Positions 1 to 7,320 of a stretch of DNA of 64,000 bases are shown here, in pieces. Where the stretch lies: the NCBI RefSeq assembly GCF_016405145.1, contig NZ_JAEKIA010000003.1:144147-208146 (forward strand). The letters are read 5' to 3'. Position 1 is the first letter of the stretch; each line of letters starts with the position of its first letter. The notes under the pieces were generated by a model. It was not told the origin of the DNA and made no database searches. It was given only the letters and a program-made list of their open reading frames with translations. Origin of the DNA: Schaalia cardiffensis (lineage in GTDB: Bacteria > Actinomycetota > Actinomycetes > Actinomycetales > Actinomycetaceae). Position numbers and translations under genes: made by a program.

Positions 1-810
1 CGCGTGCGCCAATAGTCCCAGCGGGCGCCCCTCCGGGTCTGTGACGAGCTGTCCTGCTGGGGTTGCGATCGAGTTCAAAGAGCGAGAGGCCTGCGAGGAT
101 ACGAAGGATGCGACGAAATCATCGGCTGGATTCGCGACCAGTTCTGGGCCTGTTCCGACCTGTGCGAGTCGCCCTCCTTTTGCGAGCACGGCGATGGTGT
201 CCCCGAGGATGAATGCTTCATCGAGGTCGTGTGTGACGAACAGGATGGTCGTGCCAGTCGAGTCGCGAAGGCGCCTGATCTCCGCTTGAAGATCCGCACG
301 GACCAGGGGGTCGAGGGCGCCGAAGGGTTCGTCCATGAGGAGGATGTCCGCTTTGTTCGCGAGAGCGCGAGCGACGCCGACGCGTTGACGTTGACCGCCC
401 GACAATTGGCTCGGATAGCGGCGGGCGAGTGCGGGCTCGAGGCCGACGAGTTCCATCAATTCGAGGGCGCGGGCTCTCGCTGCGCGTCTGCTTGCGCCCT
501 CAAGTCGGGGGACGGTTGCGATATTGTCTGCGACATTCCTGTGGGGGAAGAGTCCGGCGTCTTGTAGGACGTAGCCGATGGAGCGGCGCAGTTTCACCGG
601 GTCCATTGCGGCGACGTCCTCGCCTCGGACGAGTACACGCCCGGAGCTTGGTGAGATCATGCGGTTCACCATCCGCATGAGGGTCGTTTTCCCGGAGCCG
701 GATGAGCCTAGGAGCACGGTTGTCGTGTGGGCTCCGACTTCGAGACTCACATCCTCCAATGCGCTCGTGCCATCGGGGAAAGTGTGGCTGACATGCTCGA
801 ATCGGATCAT
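1..810 (-). CDS. ABC transporter ATP-binding protein, glycine betaine/osmoprotectant type (3' part cut by window edge)
   Basis: Reading the minus strand from ATG at 810 gives 270 codons without a stop, running off the left edge. I see Walker A GSSGSGKTT near residue 35, Q-loop YVLQDAGLFPH, signature LSGGQRQRVGVARAL, Walker B ILLMDEP and the switch His in LFVTHD. The pattern (signature followed by LFVTHDLDEAF) matches the ProV/OpuCA ATPases that energise import of quaternary-amine compatible solutes in the cytoplasm. A GAGGAG Shine-Dalgarno sits 8-9 nt before the ATG. The visible C-terminal part has not reached a CBS domain, which OpuCA proteins often carry. The permease and binding protein, if present, would lie beyond position 1. 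Family assignment is good; the exact substrate is inference. Confidence 0.85.
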   Translation of the reverse strand, partial: MIRFEHVSHTFPDGTSALEDVSLEVGAHTTTVLLGSSGSGKTTLMRMVNRMISPSSGRVLVRGEDVAAMDPVKLRRSIGYVLQDAGLFPHRNVADNIATVPRLEGASRRAARARALELMELVGLEPALARRYPSQLSGGQRQRVGVARALANKADILLMDEPFGALDPLVRADLQAEIRRLRDSTGTTILFVTHDLDEAFILGDTIAVLAKGGRLAQVGTGPELVANPADDFVASFVSSQASRSLNSIATPAGQLVTDPEGRPLGLLAHA

Positions 811-1032
811 TCGATTGATTCTCCTCGGGTGGTTTCGCCTCCAGCGTGATGATGCCGGTCGACGAGGACGATAATGCGCGGCGGGCGAGTGGAAGTGCGG
901 GCCTCGTGCAGTGTTCGGAGCCGATGCATGTGCGGATTGGTGTTCTTCTCGTTTCTGCTTCGAGCGCGTGGCCCCGTCCTCGTCACTCACTGTCGCATCT
1001 TTCATCGTTTCAAGCGCGGCGAAGAATGCGGA

Positions 1033-1062
1033 ACCGGCCGACCCCGAGTGGGATCGGCCGGT
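1033..1062. terminator. Hairpin between the uracil permease and ABC ATPase genes
   Basis: A perfect 9-bp inverted repeat (ACCGGCCGA / TCGGCCGGT) with a 12-nt loop lies 133 nt downstream of the permease stop. On the minus strand it is followed by a weak pyrimidine-rich stretch, not a clean T-run. It probably ends the permease transcript. The rest of 811-1194 shows no gene that I can support. Confidence 0.5.
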
Positions 1063-1194
1063 CCTCTTCGAGTCAGAGCAGGGCTGTGATCTCAATGGAT
1101 TCTCTTCGTCCTGGTCCTCATATGAGGCTCTGTGAGCGCATCCTCATGTGCGGATGATCACCGTGATGGGAGCCGTGAAGAGAAGCCTTCGTAA

Positions 1195-2562
1195 TCAGGC
1201 TTTCGGCGGCGTCGCCTTGTGGCGAGTGGAGTACGCCTCGGACTCGAGCTCGGTTCCTGCGGGCGCCGAAGCGGGGGAGGCCTGCTCAAGGTTGGTGCCG
1301 CGCACCTTCGAAATCCAGTTCATGACGTGGTAAATGAGGATCGCGGCCCCAGTGCCCAGAGCGATGCCCTCGAAGGACATTTCGCCGATGTTCCAGGTGA
1401 AGTTCGCGATCGCGACAACGAGGGAGACGGCCGCGGTGTTGAGGTTCACCGGGTTTGAGAAGTCTACGCGGTTTTGGACCCAGATGCGCACGCCGAGCAT
1501 GCCGATCATGCCGTAGAGGACGGTGCCCGCGCCGCCGAGCACGCCCGCCGGGATTGTCGCGATGATCGCACCGAACTTCGGCAGGAGGGACAGGGCCAGA
1601 CCAACGAAGGCGGCGACGACGTAGGCTGCGGTCGAGTAGACGCGGGTCGCGGCCATGACGCCGATGTTCTCCGCGTAGGTGGTCGTACCCGAACCTCCGC
1701 CCGAGCCTGCGAGGACGGTTGAGATGCCGTCGGCGAAGAGAGCGCGGCCGGTGACGTCGTCGAGGTTCTCGCCGGTCATGGCGGACACGGATTTCACGTG
1801 GCCGACGTTCTCAGCGACGAGGACGAAGACGACGGGCACGAACAGGCCCAGAGTTGAGGGGTCGAAAGCGGGGGCGTGGAACTGCGGGAGGCCGAACCAT
1901 GCGGCCTCGGAGATCGCGGAGAAGTCGACCTGGTTCTGGACGATCGCGGCCCCGTAGCCGATGAGGACTCCGAAGAGGATCGACAGGCGTCCGATGATGC
2001 CCTTGAAGAGGACCGTGATCAGGCAGATCGACACGATTGTGATGAGGGCGGTGAGGGGCGCGGTTTTGACGTTGTTCCACGCGGCGGGCGCGAGGTTCAA
2101 GCCGATGAGCGCCACGATTGCGCCGGTGACGACCGGGGGCATCAGGGCGTCGATCCAGCGCACTCCCGCGAAGTGGACGATCAGGCCGACGAGGGCGAGG
2201 GTTGCGCCGGTTGCGATGATGCCACCTTGGGCGTAGTTCATGCCCAAGGTTTCGGATACGGCGATGATCGGCGCGATGAGTGCGAAGGAGGAGCCGAGGT
2301 AGGAGGGGAGGCGGCCCGCTGTGATGAGGAAGAAGAGGAGGGTGCCGATGGCGCTGAAGAACAGGGTGGTCGCCGGGGGGAAGCCGGTGAGGAGCGGGAC
2401 GAGGAAGGTCGCGCCGAACATTGCGACGACGTGTTGAGCGCCGATGCCAATGGTACGGGGCCAGGACAGTCGTTCACCTGCGGCGACGACTTCGCCGGGG
2501 GAAATAGTGGATCCGTCGCCGTGCAGGGTCCAGCGGAACAATCCGCGAGAGTTGTCGCTCAT
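1195..2562 (-). CDS. uraA: Uracil/xanthine permease, NCS2 family
   Basis: A 455-residue polytopic membrane protein of the nucleobase-cation symporter-2 family, which takes up uracil (or xanthine) by proton symport. The N-terminal run GIGAQHVVAMFGATFLVPLLTG and the later SGTTTYAENIGVMAATRVYS segment are typical of UraA/PyrP proteins, and length is normal. Hydrophobic helices fill residues about 35-420, with a hydrophilic tail. The ATG at 2562 has GGAGAG about 9 nt upstream. Two small hairpins lie further upstream (arms GAATCC/GGATTC at 2632-2646, then CGCAC/GTGCG), where pyrimidine attenuation could act, but no regulator site is certain. Uracil specificity is favoured because upp is in the same window at 16.4 kb. 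Confidence 0.9.
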   Translation of the reverse strand: MSDNSRGLFRWTLHGDGSTISPGEVVAAGERLSWPRTIGIGAQHVVAMFGATFLVPLLTGFPPATTLFFSAIGTLLFFLITAGRLPSYLGSSFALIAPIIAVSETLGMNYAQGGIIATGATLALVGLIVHFAGVRWIDALMPPVVTGAIVALIGLNLAPAAWNNVKTAPLTALITIVSICLITVLFKGIIGRLSILFGVLIGYGAAIVQNQVDFSAISEAAWFGLPQFHAPAFDPSTLGLFVPVVFVLVAENVGHVKSVSAMTGENLDDVTGRALFADGISTVLAGSGGGSGTTTYAENIGVMAATRVYSTAAYVVAAFVGLALSLLPKFGAIIATIPAGVLGGAGTVLYGMIGMLGVRIWVQNRVDFSNPVNLNTAAVSLVVAIANFTWNIGEMSFEGIALGTGAAILIYHVMNWISKVRGTNLEQASPASAPAGTELESEAYSTRHKATPPKA

Positions 2563-2719
2563 GAAAGAGCTCTCCGATCAGTCGATGGGCATATGGCCGT
2601 TTCACCGGTCGGAACATCAGGATACCGACTCGAATCCTGCGGATTCGCACTGAGTGCGGTTCTGTGAGGATTCCCCCGTCCCTGTCCCTATCGCTGGTCC
2701 TGTTTGGCCCCCATCTGCT

Positions 2720-2765
2720 CGGATTTGCTTGGGCTCGTGAATCGGACTTGCTTGGGCTCGTCAAT
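2720..2765. repeat. Tandem repeat, 23 bp x 2
   Basis: Two adjacent 23-bp units (2720-2742, 2743-2765) differ at two positions; both contain TTGCTTGGGCTCGT. They lie in the 648-nt gap between the permease and the amidotransferase-like gene, which otherwise holds no supportable gene. Confidence 0.85.
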
Positions 2766-2826
2766 AGGTGGCGTGTGTGCTCGCATCTCCTGGAGACGTT
2801 CCAATGGCGGACTGGCGCTCTGGCTC

Positions 2827-2905
2827 TAGCGCTGGATTGGTGGTGAGGTCTGGCGCTGGATTGATGGTGCGGTCTGGCGCTCTGGCGCTGGACTGCTGGT
2901 GCGCC
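2827..2905. repeat. Imperfect tandem repeat around GCGCTGGATTG
   Basis: Three imperfect copies of a roughly 24-bp unit starting GCGCTGGA (2829, 2853, 2885); the last is offset by an extra 8-bp duplication. Non-coding as far as I can see. Confidence 0.7.
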
Positions 2906-3210
2906 CTTGGTCGTGATGGTGGTGCGCTCTCGGCCTGCGGAGACCCCAGACCCCTTCTAGGTGGTCCAGCTGGAGCGCGCGCTGCACCCTCGGCCCGCAG
3001 GGGCTTCCAGGGGGAGCTCCTCGAAGAAGAACTTCTCGAGCTCAGGGTATTCCTGGACTTGCGGGCGCCCCCAGCTTGTGGGGTGTTCCTGGGGACGCGT
3101 GGCCTTCCTGGACCTGTCGGGGCTCCTGCGGTTACAGGGGCTTCCAGAGTGCGAGTGTCCTCTAAATGAACGCCCTCGCCCTCGCGACCTTCTTTACTTA
3201 TTCTTGGGGT

Positions 3211-3942
3211 ATGAACTCCTTTCTCTTGGTTTCTACGCGTCCTGAAGACGAGGCGGTTGCTGCTGAGTACGCCTCCTTCTTGAAGGTGACGGGCCTTGAG
3301 CCCGAGGAGTTGGAGCAAGTCCGCCTGGATATGCTGGGCCTTCCTGAGATCAATGTGCGCGCCTACGCCGGGATCATCGTTGCGGGCTCCGTGTACGGCA
3401 CGACCACGCCCGACGAAACGAAATCGCCGAGCCAAAAGCGCGCCGAAGCAGAGTTGTGCAGGCTCCTCGCGCAGATCGTTGAAGCTGGGACGCCCTGTCT
3501 CACGACAGGTTATGGGGCTGAAGTTGCGACCGTTCTCATGGGGGGCACCGTGACGCGCAGGTGGGCGGAGTATCCACAGCTGACGGAAATATTCCTCACT
3601 GAGGCCGCTTTCGAGGAGCCTCTCCTTGCCGGATTCCCGCGTTCCTTCATGACTTTTGTTTCTCATAACGAGGCCGCCGAGGAGCTGCCTGAAGGTGCGG
3701 TGCTTCTCGCGAAGTCGATCACCTGTCCTGTGCAGATGGTCAAGCTCGCGAAGGACTTCTATGCGACTCAGTTCAATCCTGAGATTGATTCGGACGCGAT
3801 CCGAATGGTGCTTGAGCGTTACGAGGATGCCGGGTATCCGGGTACTGATGATCTCGACTCCCTTTCCCACATTGCGCATCTGGGCGAGGCCCGCCATCAA
3901 GCGGGTAAAGTCGCGGCGAACTTCGTCAAGCTCTACCGCTGA
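3211..3942 (+). CDS. Glutamine amidotransferase-like protein lacking the catalytic Cys and His
   Basis: 243 residues with the class I glutamine amidotransferase fold order seen in GMP-synthase-like proteins: YAGIIVAGSVYG (oxyanion strand, about residues 52-63), then PCLTTGYGAE at 95-104 where active enzymes have a G-x-C-x-G nucleophile elbow, and QFNPEID at 187-193 where active enzymes have QFHPE. The nucleophile Cys is Gly100 and the catalytic His is Asn189; only the Glu (191) remains. It should therefore not release ammonia by the usual triad, and its role is unknown. The start is ATG 3211, not ATG 3166: a TATTCT box (3199-3204) sits 6 nt before 3211 and there is no clear Shine-Dalgarno, suggesting a leaderless message. 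Confidence 0.75.
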   Translation: MNSFLLVSTRPEDEAVAAEYASFLKVTGLEPEELEQVRLDMLGLPEINVRAYAGIIVAGSVYGTTTPDETKSPSQKRAEAELCRLLAQIVEAGTPCLTTGYGAEVATVLMGGTVTRRWAEYPQLTEIFLTEAAFEEPLLAGFPRSFMTFVSHNEAAEELPEGAVLLAKSITCPVQMVKLAKDFYATQFNPEIDSDAIRMVLERYEDAGYPGTDDLDSLSHIAHLGEARHQAGKVAANFVKLYR

Positions 3943-3954
3943 CTCTGCCTGATC

Positions 3955-3990
3955 GCTGACTCTTCGTTCAGCGCTGACTCTTCGTTCAGC
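3955..3990. repeat. Tandem repeat, 18 bp x 2
   Basis: Two identical 18-bp units (GCTGACTCTTCGTTCAGC) followed by a decayed third copy, 13 nt after the amidotransferase-like stop codon. Confidence 0.9.
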
Positions 3991-4156
3991 GCGGACTCTT
4001 CTTTTTCGGGGCGGTCTCCTTGCGTCCTTTCAAGTGACGGTCTGTGCTTTCCCTCTTCTTCTCGGCAGCCCACTCCCAGGGTTTTGATGATGCTCGCGAG
4101 AAGGGCCCTGGATTTCATCTCGTCTGGGCTTCACCTGTGAAGGTGCTGTCCAGGCC

Positions 4157-4235
4157 CCGTCCTCGTCAGTGAAGTATGAAAGTGAGCAGAAGGTCGACTG
4201 CTCAGCCGAACTTAGTTCCGTCCTCGTCAGTGAAG
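4157..4235. repeat. Direct repeat pair, 18 bp
   Basis: CCGTCCTCGTCAGTGAAG occurs at 4157-4174 and 4218-4235. The 780-nt stretch 3943-4724 has no convincing gene; besides these repeats I see nothing structured in it. Confidence 0.8.
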
Positions 4236-4724
4236 AACAACGCCGGAAGCATCAGCTGAGCGTGTGGAGGGAGGAGGTGGAATCGCCCCTCGTCTCCACT
4301 CGTGTCCGACGCCTCTTTGGAAGCCTAGAGACGAGCGCGGTGTTGATCACTACGTCATCGCCGAGGATGAAGGATCTTTGAGTACGTGGAGGAATGGGCC
4401 GCGATCAGGCCGGGCGCGAGGTTGAGAGACGAAGGATCCTTGAGTGCACGGAGAAAAGGCTGTCGGTGGGCCTTGGCGTGTTGCTCCCGGGCTTCGGGGG
4501 CGATCAAGAGTGCGACATTCGTGCGGGTGACTCGTCAAGAGTCCGCGAATACCGGTATCAGCGTGTCCTCGTACGACATTCGTGTGGCTAGCTCGTCGAT
4601 TTCCCCTCAAAGCGTGTTTCCTCGCCTCGGAGGTGCGTGAGCGAGGTCATGGGTTTGGCGAGGCTGAGCGGTTGGTGTTTTCCTCTGCTTTCCGTTTAGG
4701 ATGGTCAGGTGCTTCGGCGCAGCT

Positions 4725-4809
4725 GGAGGATTCGCCTAGTGGCCTATGGCGCACGCTTGGAAAGCGTGTTGGGTGCAAGCCCTCGGGGGTTCGAATCCCC
4801 CATCCTCCG
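4725..4809 (+). tRNA. tRNA-Ser (anticodon GGA)
   Basis: An 85-nt cloverleaf: acceptor GGAGGAT pairs with ATCCTCC, the anticodon loop reads CTTGGAAAG giving anticodon GGA, a long serine-type variable arm follows, and the T arm is GGGGGTTCGAATCCCCC. The discriminator is G at 4809. CCA is not encoded. A TAGGAT box at 4697-4702 may be the -10. Confidence 0.95.
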
Positions 4810-4815
4810 CGGAGT

Positions 4816-4847
4816 AGCCCCGGAATCCTTGGGATTCCGGGGCTTTT
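4816..4847 (+). terminator. Rho-independent terminator after tRNA-Ser-GGA
   Basis: A perfect 13-bp stem (AGCCCCGGAATCC, 4816-4828, with its complement at 4832-4844), 3-nt loop, then TTTT. It lies 7 nt past the tRNA. Confidence 0.9.
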
Positions 4848-5009
4848 CGTTGTTTTCGCGTGTCCTGGGACCCTGCGGGGTGAGCGGGTGGTGGGTGAGC
4901 GGGTGAGAGCCAGAAATGTGTGTACAGGGGCGGCGGGTCCTTGGTGGTTTGGTGTTCTGTGACCCCGTCGGTTCGCGCGCTCTTCGCGGCTCCATGTAGA
5001 CTAAAGGCC

Positions 5010-5096
5010 GATCCTCCACGTGACGGTATCATCCGAACCTCCCCAGGGCCGGAAGGCAGCAAGGATAAGGGTGCGCTGCCGGGTGCGTGGGGGATC
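5010..5096 (+). ncRNA. ffs: Signal recognition particle RNA, small bacterial (4.5S) type
   Basis: About 87 nt. The closing helix pairs GATCC..CCACG with CGTGG..GGATC. The apical domain has the conserved Ffh-binding core (GGCCGGAAGGCAGCA near 5047-5061) and the return strand with GGGTGCGCTGCCGGGTGC at 5069-5086. It works with Ffh in co-translational targeting of membrane proteins. A TAGACT -10 box lies at 4997-5002, so transcription should begin near 5009. Ends are estimated from pairing. Confidence 0.9.
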
Positions 5097-5194
5097 CTTT
5101 GCATACTCCCCATCTTTCGCGTGATGAGTCACGCCTATGAATCCCATTCTTGAGGGATAGTGACTCGAAGGTACGCCTCCGTTCGGGTGTGGCT

Positions 5195-5324
5195 GTCCAC
5201 AAGTCGAACCGTATGCCGTGGCTCTTGGGGAACACCCCAGGTCGCAGTTTGACTCGTCCGACTTGTGTGCGTCTGGTGTCCGGCTTGTGGCCGCAGGTGG
5301 AGGCTCAGTGTCCGACTTGTGGAC
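5195..5324. repeat. Cluster of GTCCGACTTGTGG repeats with an inverted copy
   Basis: Three direct near-identical 12-13 nt copies start at 5256, 5278 and 5310. A perfect inverted 12-mer (GTCCACAAGTCG near 5195) pairs with CGACTTGTGGAC at 5313-5324. The region between SRP RNA and tRNA-Arg (5097-5503) otherwise holds no gene. Confidence 0.65.
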
Positions 5325-5452
5325 GTATCCGGGGTTTGGGCTCCGATGTGTGTTCACAGGCGAGTGTCAAGTATCCGTCTCGTGCTCTTTCCTGGTGGGG
5401 CCCTGTTTGTTGGAGTGTGATCGAAACCTCCAGCGGGAAAGGCCTTCTCGTT

Positions 5453-5482
5453 TTGCCTTTTCGACGTAGAGGCGCGTACAGT
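5453..5482 (+). promoter_or_regulatory. Promoter of tRNA-Arg-ACG
   Basis: TTGCCT (5453-5458), 18-nt spacer, TACAGT (5477-5482). The tRNA begins 22 nt downstream. Confidence 0.55.
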
Positions 5483-5503
5483 TGGCGTCAGCCAAACGGC
5501 GAT

Positions 5504-5576
5504 GCGCTCGTAGCTCAATGGATAGAGCATCTGACTACGGATCAGAAGGTTGGGGGTTCGAGTCCCTTCGAGCGCG
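5504..5576 (+). tRNA. tRNA-Arg (anticodon ACG)
   Basis: A 73-nt cloverleaf: acceptor GCGCTCG pairs with CGAGCGC, D arm AGCTCAATGGATAGAGC, anticodon stem CTGAC/ATCAG region with loop containing ACG, T arm ending in the discriminator G at 5576. CCA is not encoded. The A34 of this anticodon is the substrate of TadA, encoded at 17.3 kb. Confidence 0.95.
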
Positions 5577-5582
5577 CAGCGG

Positions 5583-5623
5583 CCCCCCTCGGTGCGATCC
5601 ACCGGTGGGGGTTCTGCGTTTTT
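5583..5623 (+). terminator. Terminator after tRNA-Arg-ACG
   Basis: A C-rich arm (5583-5594) pairs, with one bulge, with CACCGGTGGGGG (5600-5611), followed after a short spacer by TTTTT at 5619-5623. Confidence 0.65.
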
Positions 5624-5744
5624 CTGGGCCTTCGCTCTCCGACCGTCGCTCCCCATTGAATCCTCCCTTCACGAGTGCTGGGGTTGGTCGTCATTGAGAG
5701 TCGCGCCAGTCCTGACAAGTCCGCGATCTACAGCGGGAGATGTC

Positions 5745-5922
5745 GGCCAGAATGTGGGGTACAGGACAACCCGGGGTTCTAGGACACAGTACCTTGGTTC
5801 GATCTGGACTTTCTGGCTGTGCGGTGCGGGAAAATGGTGTTGAAGTTGGGTGGGCCAGCTTGGAGATCGGATAAGGCGTGGGCTATAGGACAAAACGTGT
5901 TGGTTTGACCTGGATCTTTAGG
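5745..5922. repeat. Dispersed repeat copy A, downstream of tRNA-Arg
   Basis: Contains the motif GGACA..GTTGGTYTGAYC..GGAYTTT twice (5781-5815 and 5887-5922) plus a degenerate third copy (5745-5780). Between the clear copies is a core TGTGCGGTGCGGGAA...GAAGTTGGGTGGGCCAGCT (5818-5860). The same motif-core-motif arrangement recurs at 63881-64000 beside tRNA-Ser-CGA. No ORF or transposase is associated. The remainder of 5624-6324 shows nothing that I can name. Confidence 0.75.
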
Positions 5923-6324
5923 GACTAGCGGCACGGGCACGTCTTTTCGGGCACATCGGTGGAGGTTGATATCGCCGCAGGCCCTTGTCGCAGGGCTGCA
6001 TGTCCTCGAGTCATGCCGCCGGGCTCTATCTCTTCGGGGTCATGCTGCCGGAGTGTGTCAGTGGGCTTTGAGACATGGATGCGTCCCTTCCCAGTTTCTT
6101 CGTGCCTGTGCCAACTTCCTCATGCCTGTGCAGCCTTTCCGTGCTCGTGCTGGCCTTTCCTAGTGGGAGCGGTCTCTTTGTGCCCGTGGCGGGGACAGGT
6201 TCTCAACACCGCCGACGCGACGATCGAACGCGGCCTCCTTGTGTCTGTGGTGGATTCCTTTCACCGGGGAGTGATCGCGAGGAAGATGACTTCTTCAGGC
6301 TCGCGCTCGAACATTCGTTTCGAT

Positions 6325-6356
6325 GGCATTAGACGTTCACGGCATTAGACATTCAC
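6325..6356. repeat. Tandem repeat, 16 bp x 2, over a gene end
   Basis: Units 6325-6340 and 6341-6356 differ at one base (GGCATTAGAC[G/A]TTCAC). The second unit contains the stop codon of the hypothetical gene on the minus strand. Confidence 0.9.
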
Positions 6357-6716
6357 TTCGACGGCAAGGCGTCCGTCCTCGTCGCGAGTCGCGCGAGCCT
6401 TCACTGCCGTCATCCTCAGCCCCGAATCAGCTCGCATGCGCTCGAGGAGGTCGTCAACGAGCTCATGGGGGAGCATTGCGATCGGGGAGCCAAGACTGTT
6501 GACCTCAAGAGTCCCCTTGGAGAAGTTCCCATGCACAATGAGAAGACAGACGAATTCGTGGGTTTGACCGAGGGCTTCGGCCCATTTCTCTTTCTTTGCG
6601 CGCTTGTCGAGTGCCTTTTGCAGTTTCTCGGTCCAGGGCAGGGAAGTCCAGTTCTCGGATTCGGCGAGGATCAGCGTCGGCTCCTTGTGGCCGAAGAGCT
6701 TCTGGAAAAAGTCCAT
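6345..6716 (-). CDS. Hypothetical protein, 123 residues
   Basis: I do not recognise this protein. From the ATG at 6716 it starts MDFFQKLFGHKEP and contains a lysine-rich helix (LQKALDKRAKKEKW, about 32-45) and a region that looks like alternating strand and helix (EFVCLLIVHGNFSKGTLEVNSL). It has no signal peptide or membrane segment and looks cytoplasmic. The ORF is open 37 codons further upstream to 6827, but that part is Ser/Pro/Gln-rich with no Shine-Dalgarno, so the shorter start is preferred; neither start has a good ribosome site. Coding status is supported mainly by length and plausible composition. Confidence 0.55.
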   Translation of the reverse strand: MDFFQKLFGHKEPTLILAESENWTSLPWTEKLQKALDKRAKKEKWAEALGQTHEFVCLLIVHGNFSKGTLEVNSLGSPIAMLPHELVDDLLERMRADSGLRMTAVKARATRDEDGRLAVEVNV

Positions 6717-6831
6717 GCGGTAAGTCTGCCACGAGGAGTTACTTTCCCTGGGAGACTGCGTTATCGCGGTGGCCTCTTGATGAAGTCCCTTCGGGGGAGG
6801 CTTTTGACGTGAGGACGGGGCCCACAATCGC

Positions 6832-6871
6832 CTAGTGGTGGGGTTGGCGCCCAGTGGTGGGGTTGGCTTCT
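6832..6871. repeat. Tandem repeat, 20 bp x 2 (AGTGGTGGGGTTGGC)
   Basis: Adjacent units 6832-6851 and 6852-6871 share AGTGGTGGGGTTGGC; further decayed copies follow to about 6950. Part of the 568-nt gap between the hypothetical gene and gluQ. Confidence 0.75.
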
Positions 6872-6996
6872 AGTGGTGGAGGCGTCCTTTGAACGGGCGC
6901 GCAGCGCGGCGACCTTCTGGCGCCCAGTGGTGGCTGGGTTCTAGTGGCGGGGCGGAGGCTCCTCGGGGTGCGATGCCCAGTTGAGGCTCTCGTGAG

Positions 6997-7060
6997 TGGA
7001 GGGGTTGACGACGTGAGAAAGGGGAATAACCCCTCCACTTGTCGTCAACCCCTCCATTAG
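6997..7060. repeat. Palindromic element P1 with two mutually exclusive stems
   Basis: The left arm can form a perfect 16-bp stem with the distal arm (6998-7013 with 7042-7057) or an 11-bp stem with the proximal arm (6997-7007 with 7029-7039). Both right arms carry CCCCTCCA. A close relative (P2) lies at 13944-14027, and a partial arm (GTCAACCCCTCA) lies at 7085-7096. Function unknown: it could be an attenuator, a protein site or a mobile palindrome. Confidence 0.8.
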
Positions 7061-7230
7061 GAACACTCGCTCGAGTTCGGAAAGGTCAACCCCTCACCTC
7101 GGAAGATTTGCCCAGATCCGCCCGCAAATGGGGCGACTCAACACGTCGCGAAAGTAAAGATTCCGCGCTTCTTCAGACTCACCCGTGGCGGGGTGAGCAC
7201 GAGTCGGTAAGCCTTCCGACCTATCCCGAG

Positions 7231-7320
7231 CCTTGAGGTCCTCCCCTGGACGGGGTGACGGACATCTCCAGCCTGGGCAGCGAGCTACGCACCTTGAGGT
7301 CCTCCTGTGGGCGGGGTGAC
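7231..7320. repeat. Direct repeat pair, 29 bp, over the 3' end of gluQ
   Basis: CCTTGAGGTCCTCC...CGGGGTGAC occurs at 7231-7259 and 7292-7320. The second copy encodes the C-terminal residues (VTPPTGGPQG) of GluQ; the first lies just beyond its stop. Confidence 0.8.

Noticed and set aside
846..1157. 103-codon frame between the ABC ATPase and the permease
   Set aside because: Covers a hairpin, has no Shine-Dalgarno and reads as low-complexity sequence.
1876..2667. 263-codon frame opposite the uracil permease
   Set aside because: Highly acidic/Arg/Gly composition, antisense to a conserved transporter.
4100..4720. Small genes in the 0.6 kb before tRNA-Ser-GGA
   Set aside because: Frames are short, lack ribosome sites and have no recognisable sequence features.
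5195..5324. CRISPR array
   Set aside because: Repeats are only 12-13 nt, with unequal spacing and no cas genes in the window.
5745..5922. Insertion sequence remnant
   Set aside because: No transposase fragment, no terminal inverted repeats and no target duplication seen; kept only as an unclassified repeat.
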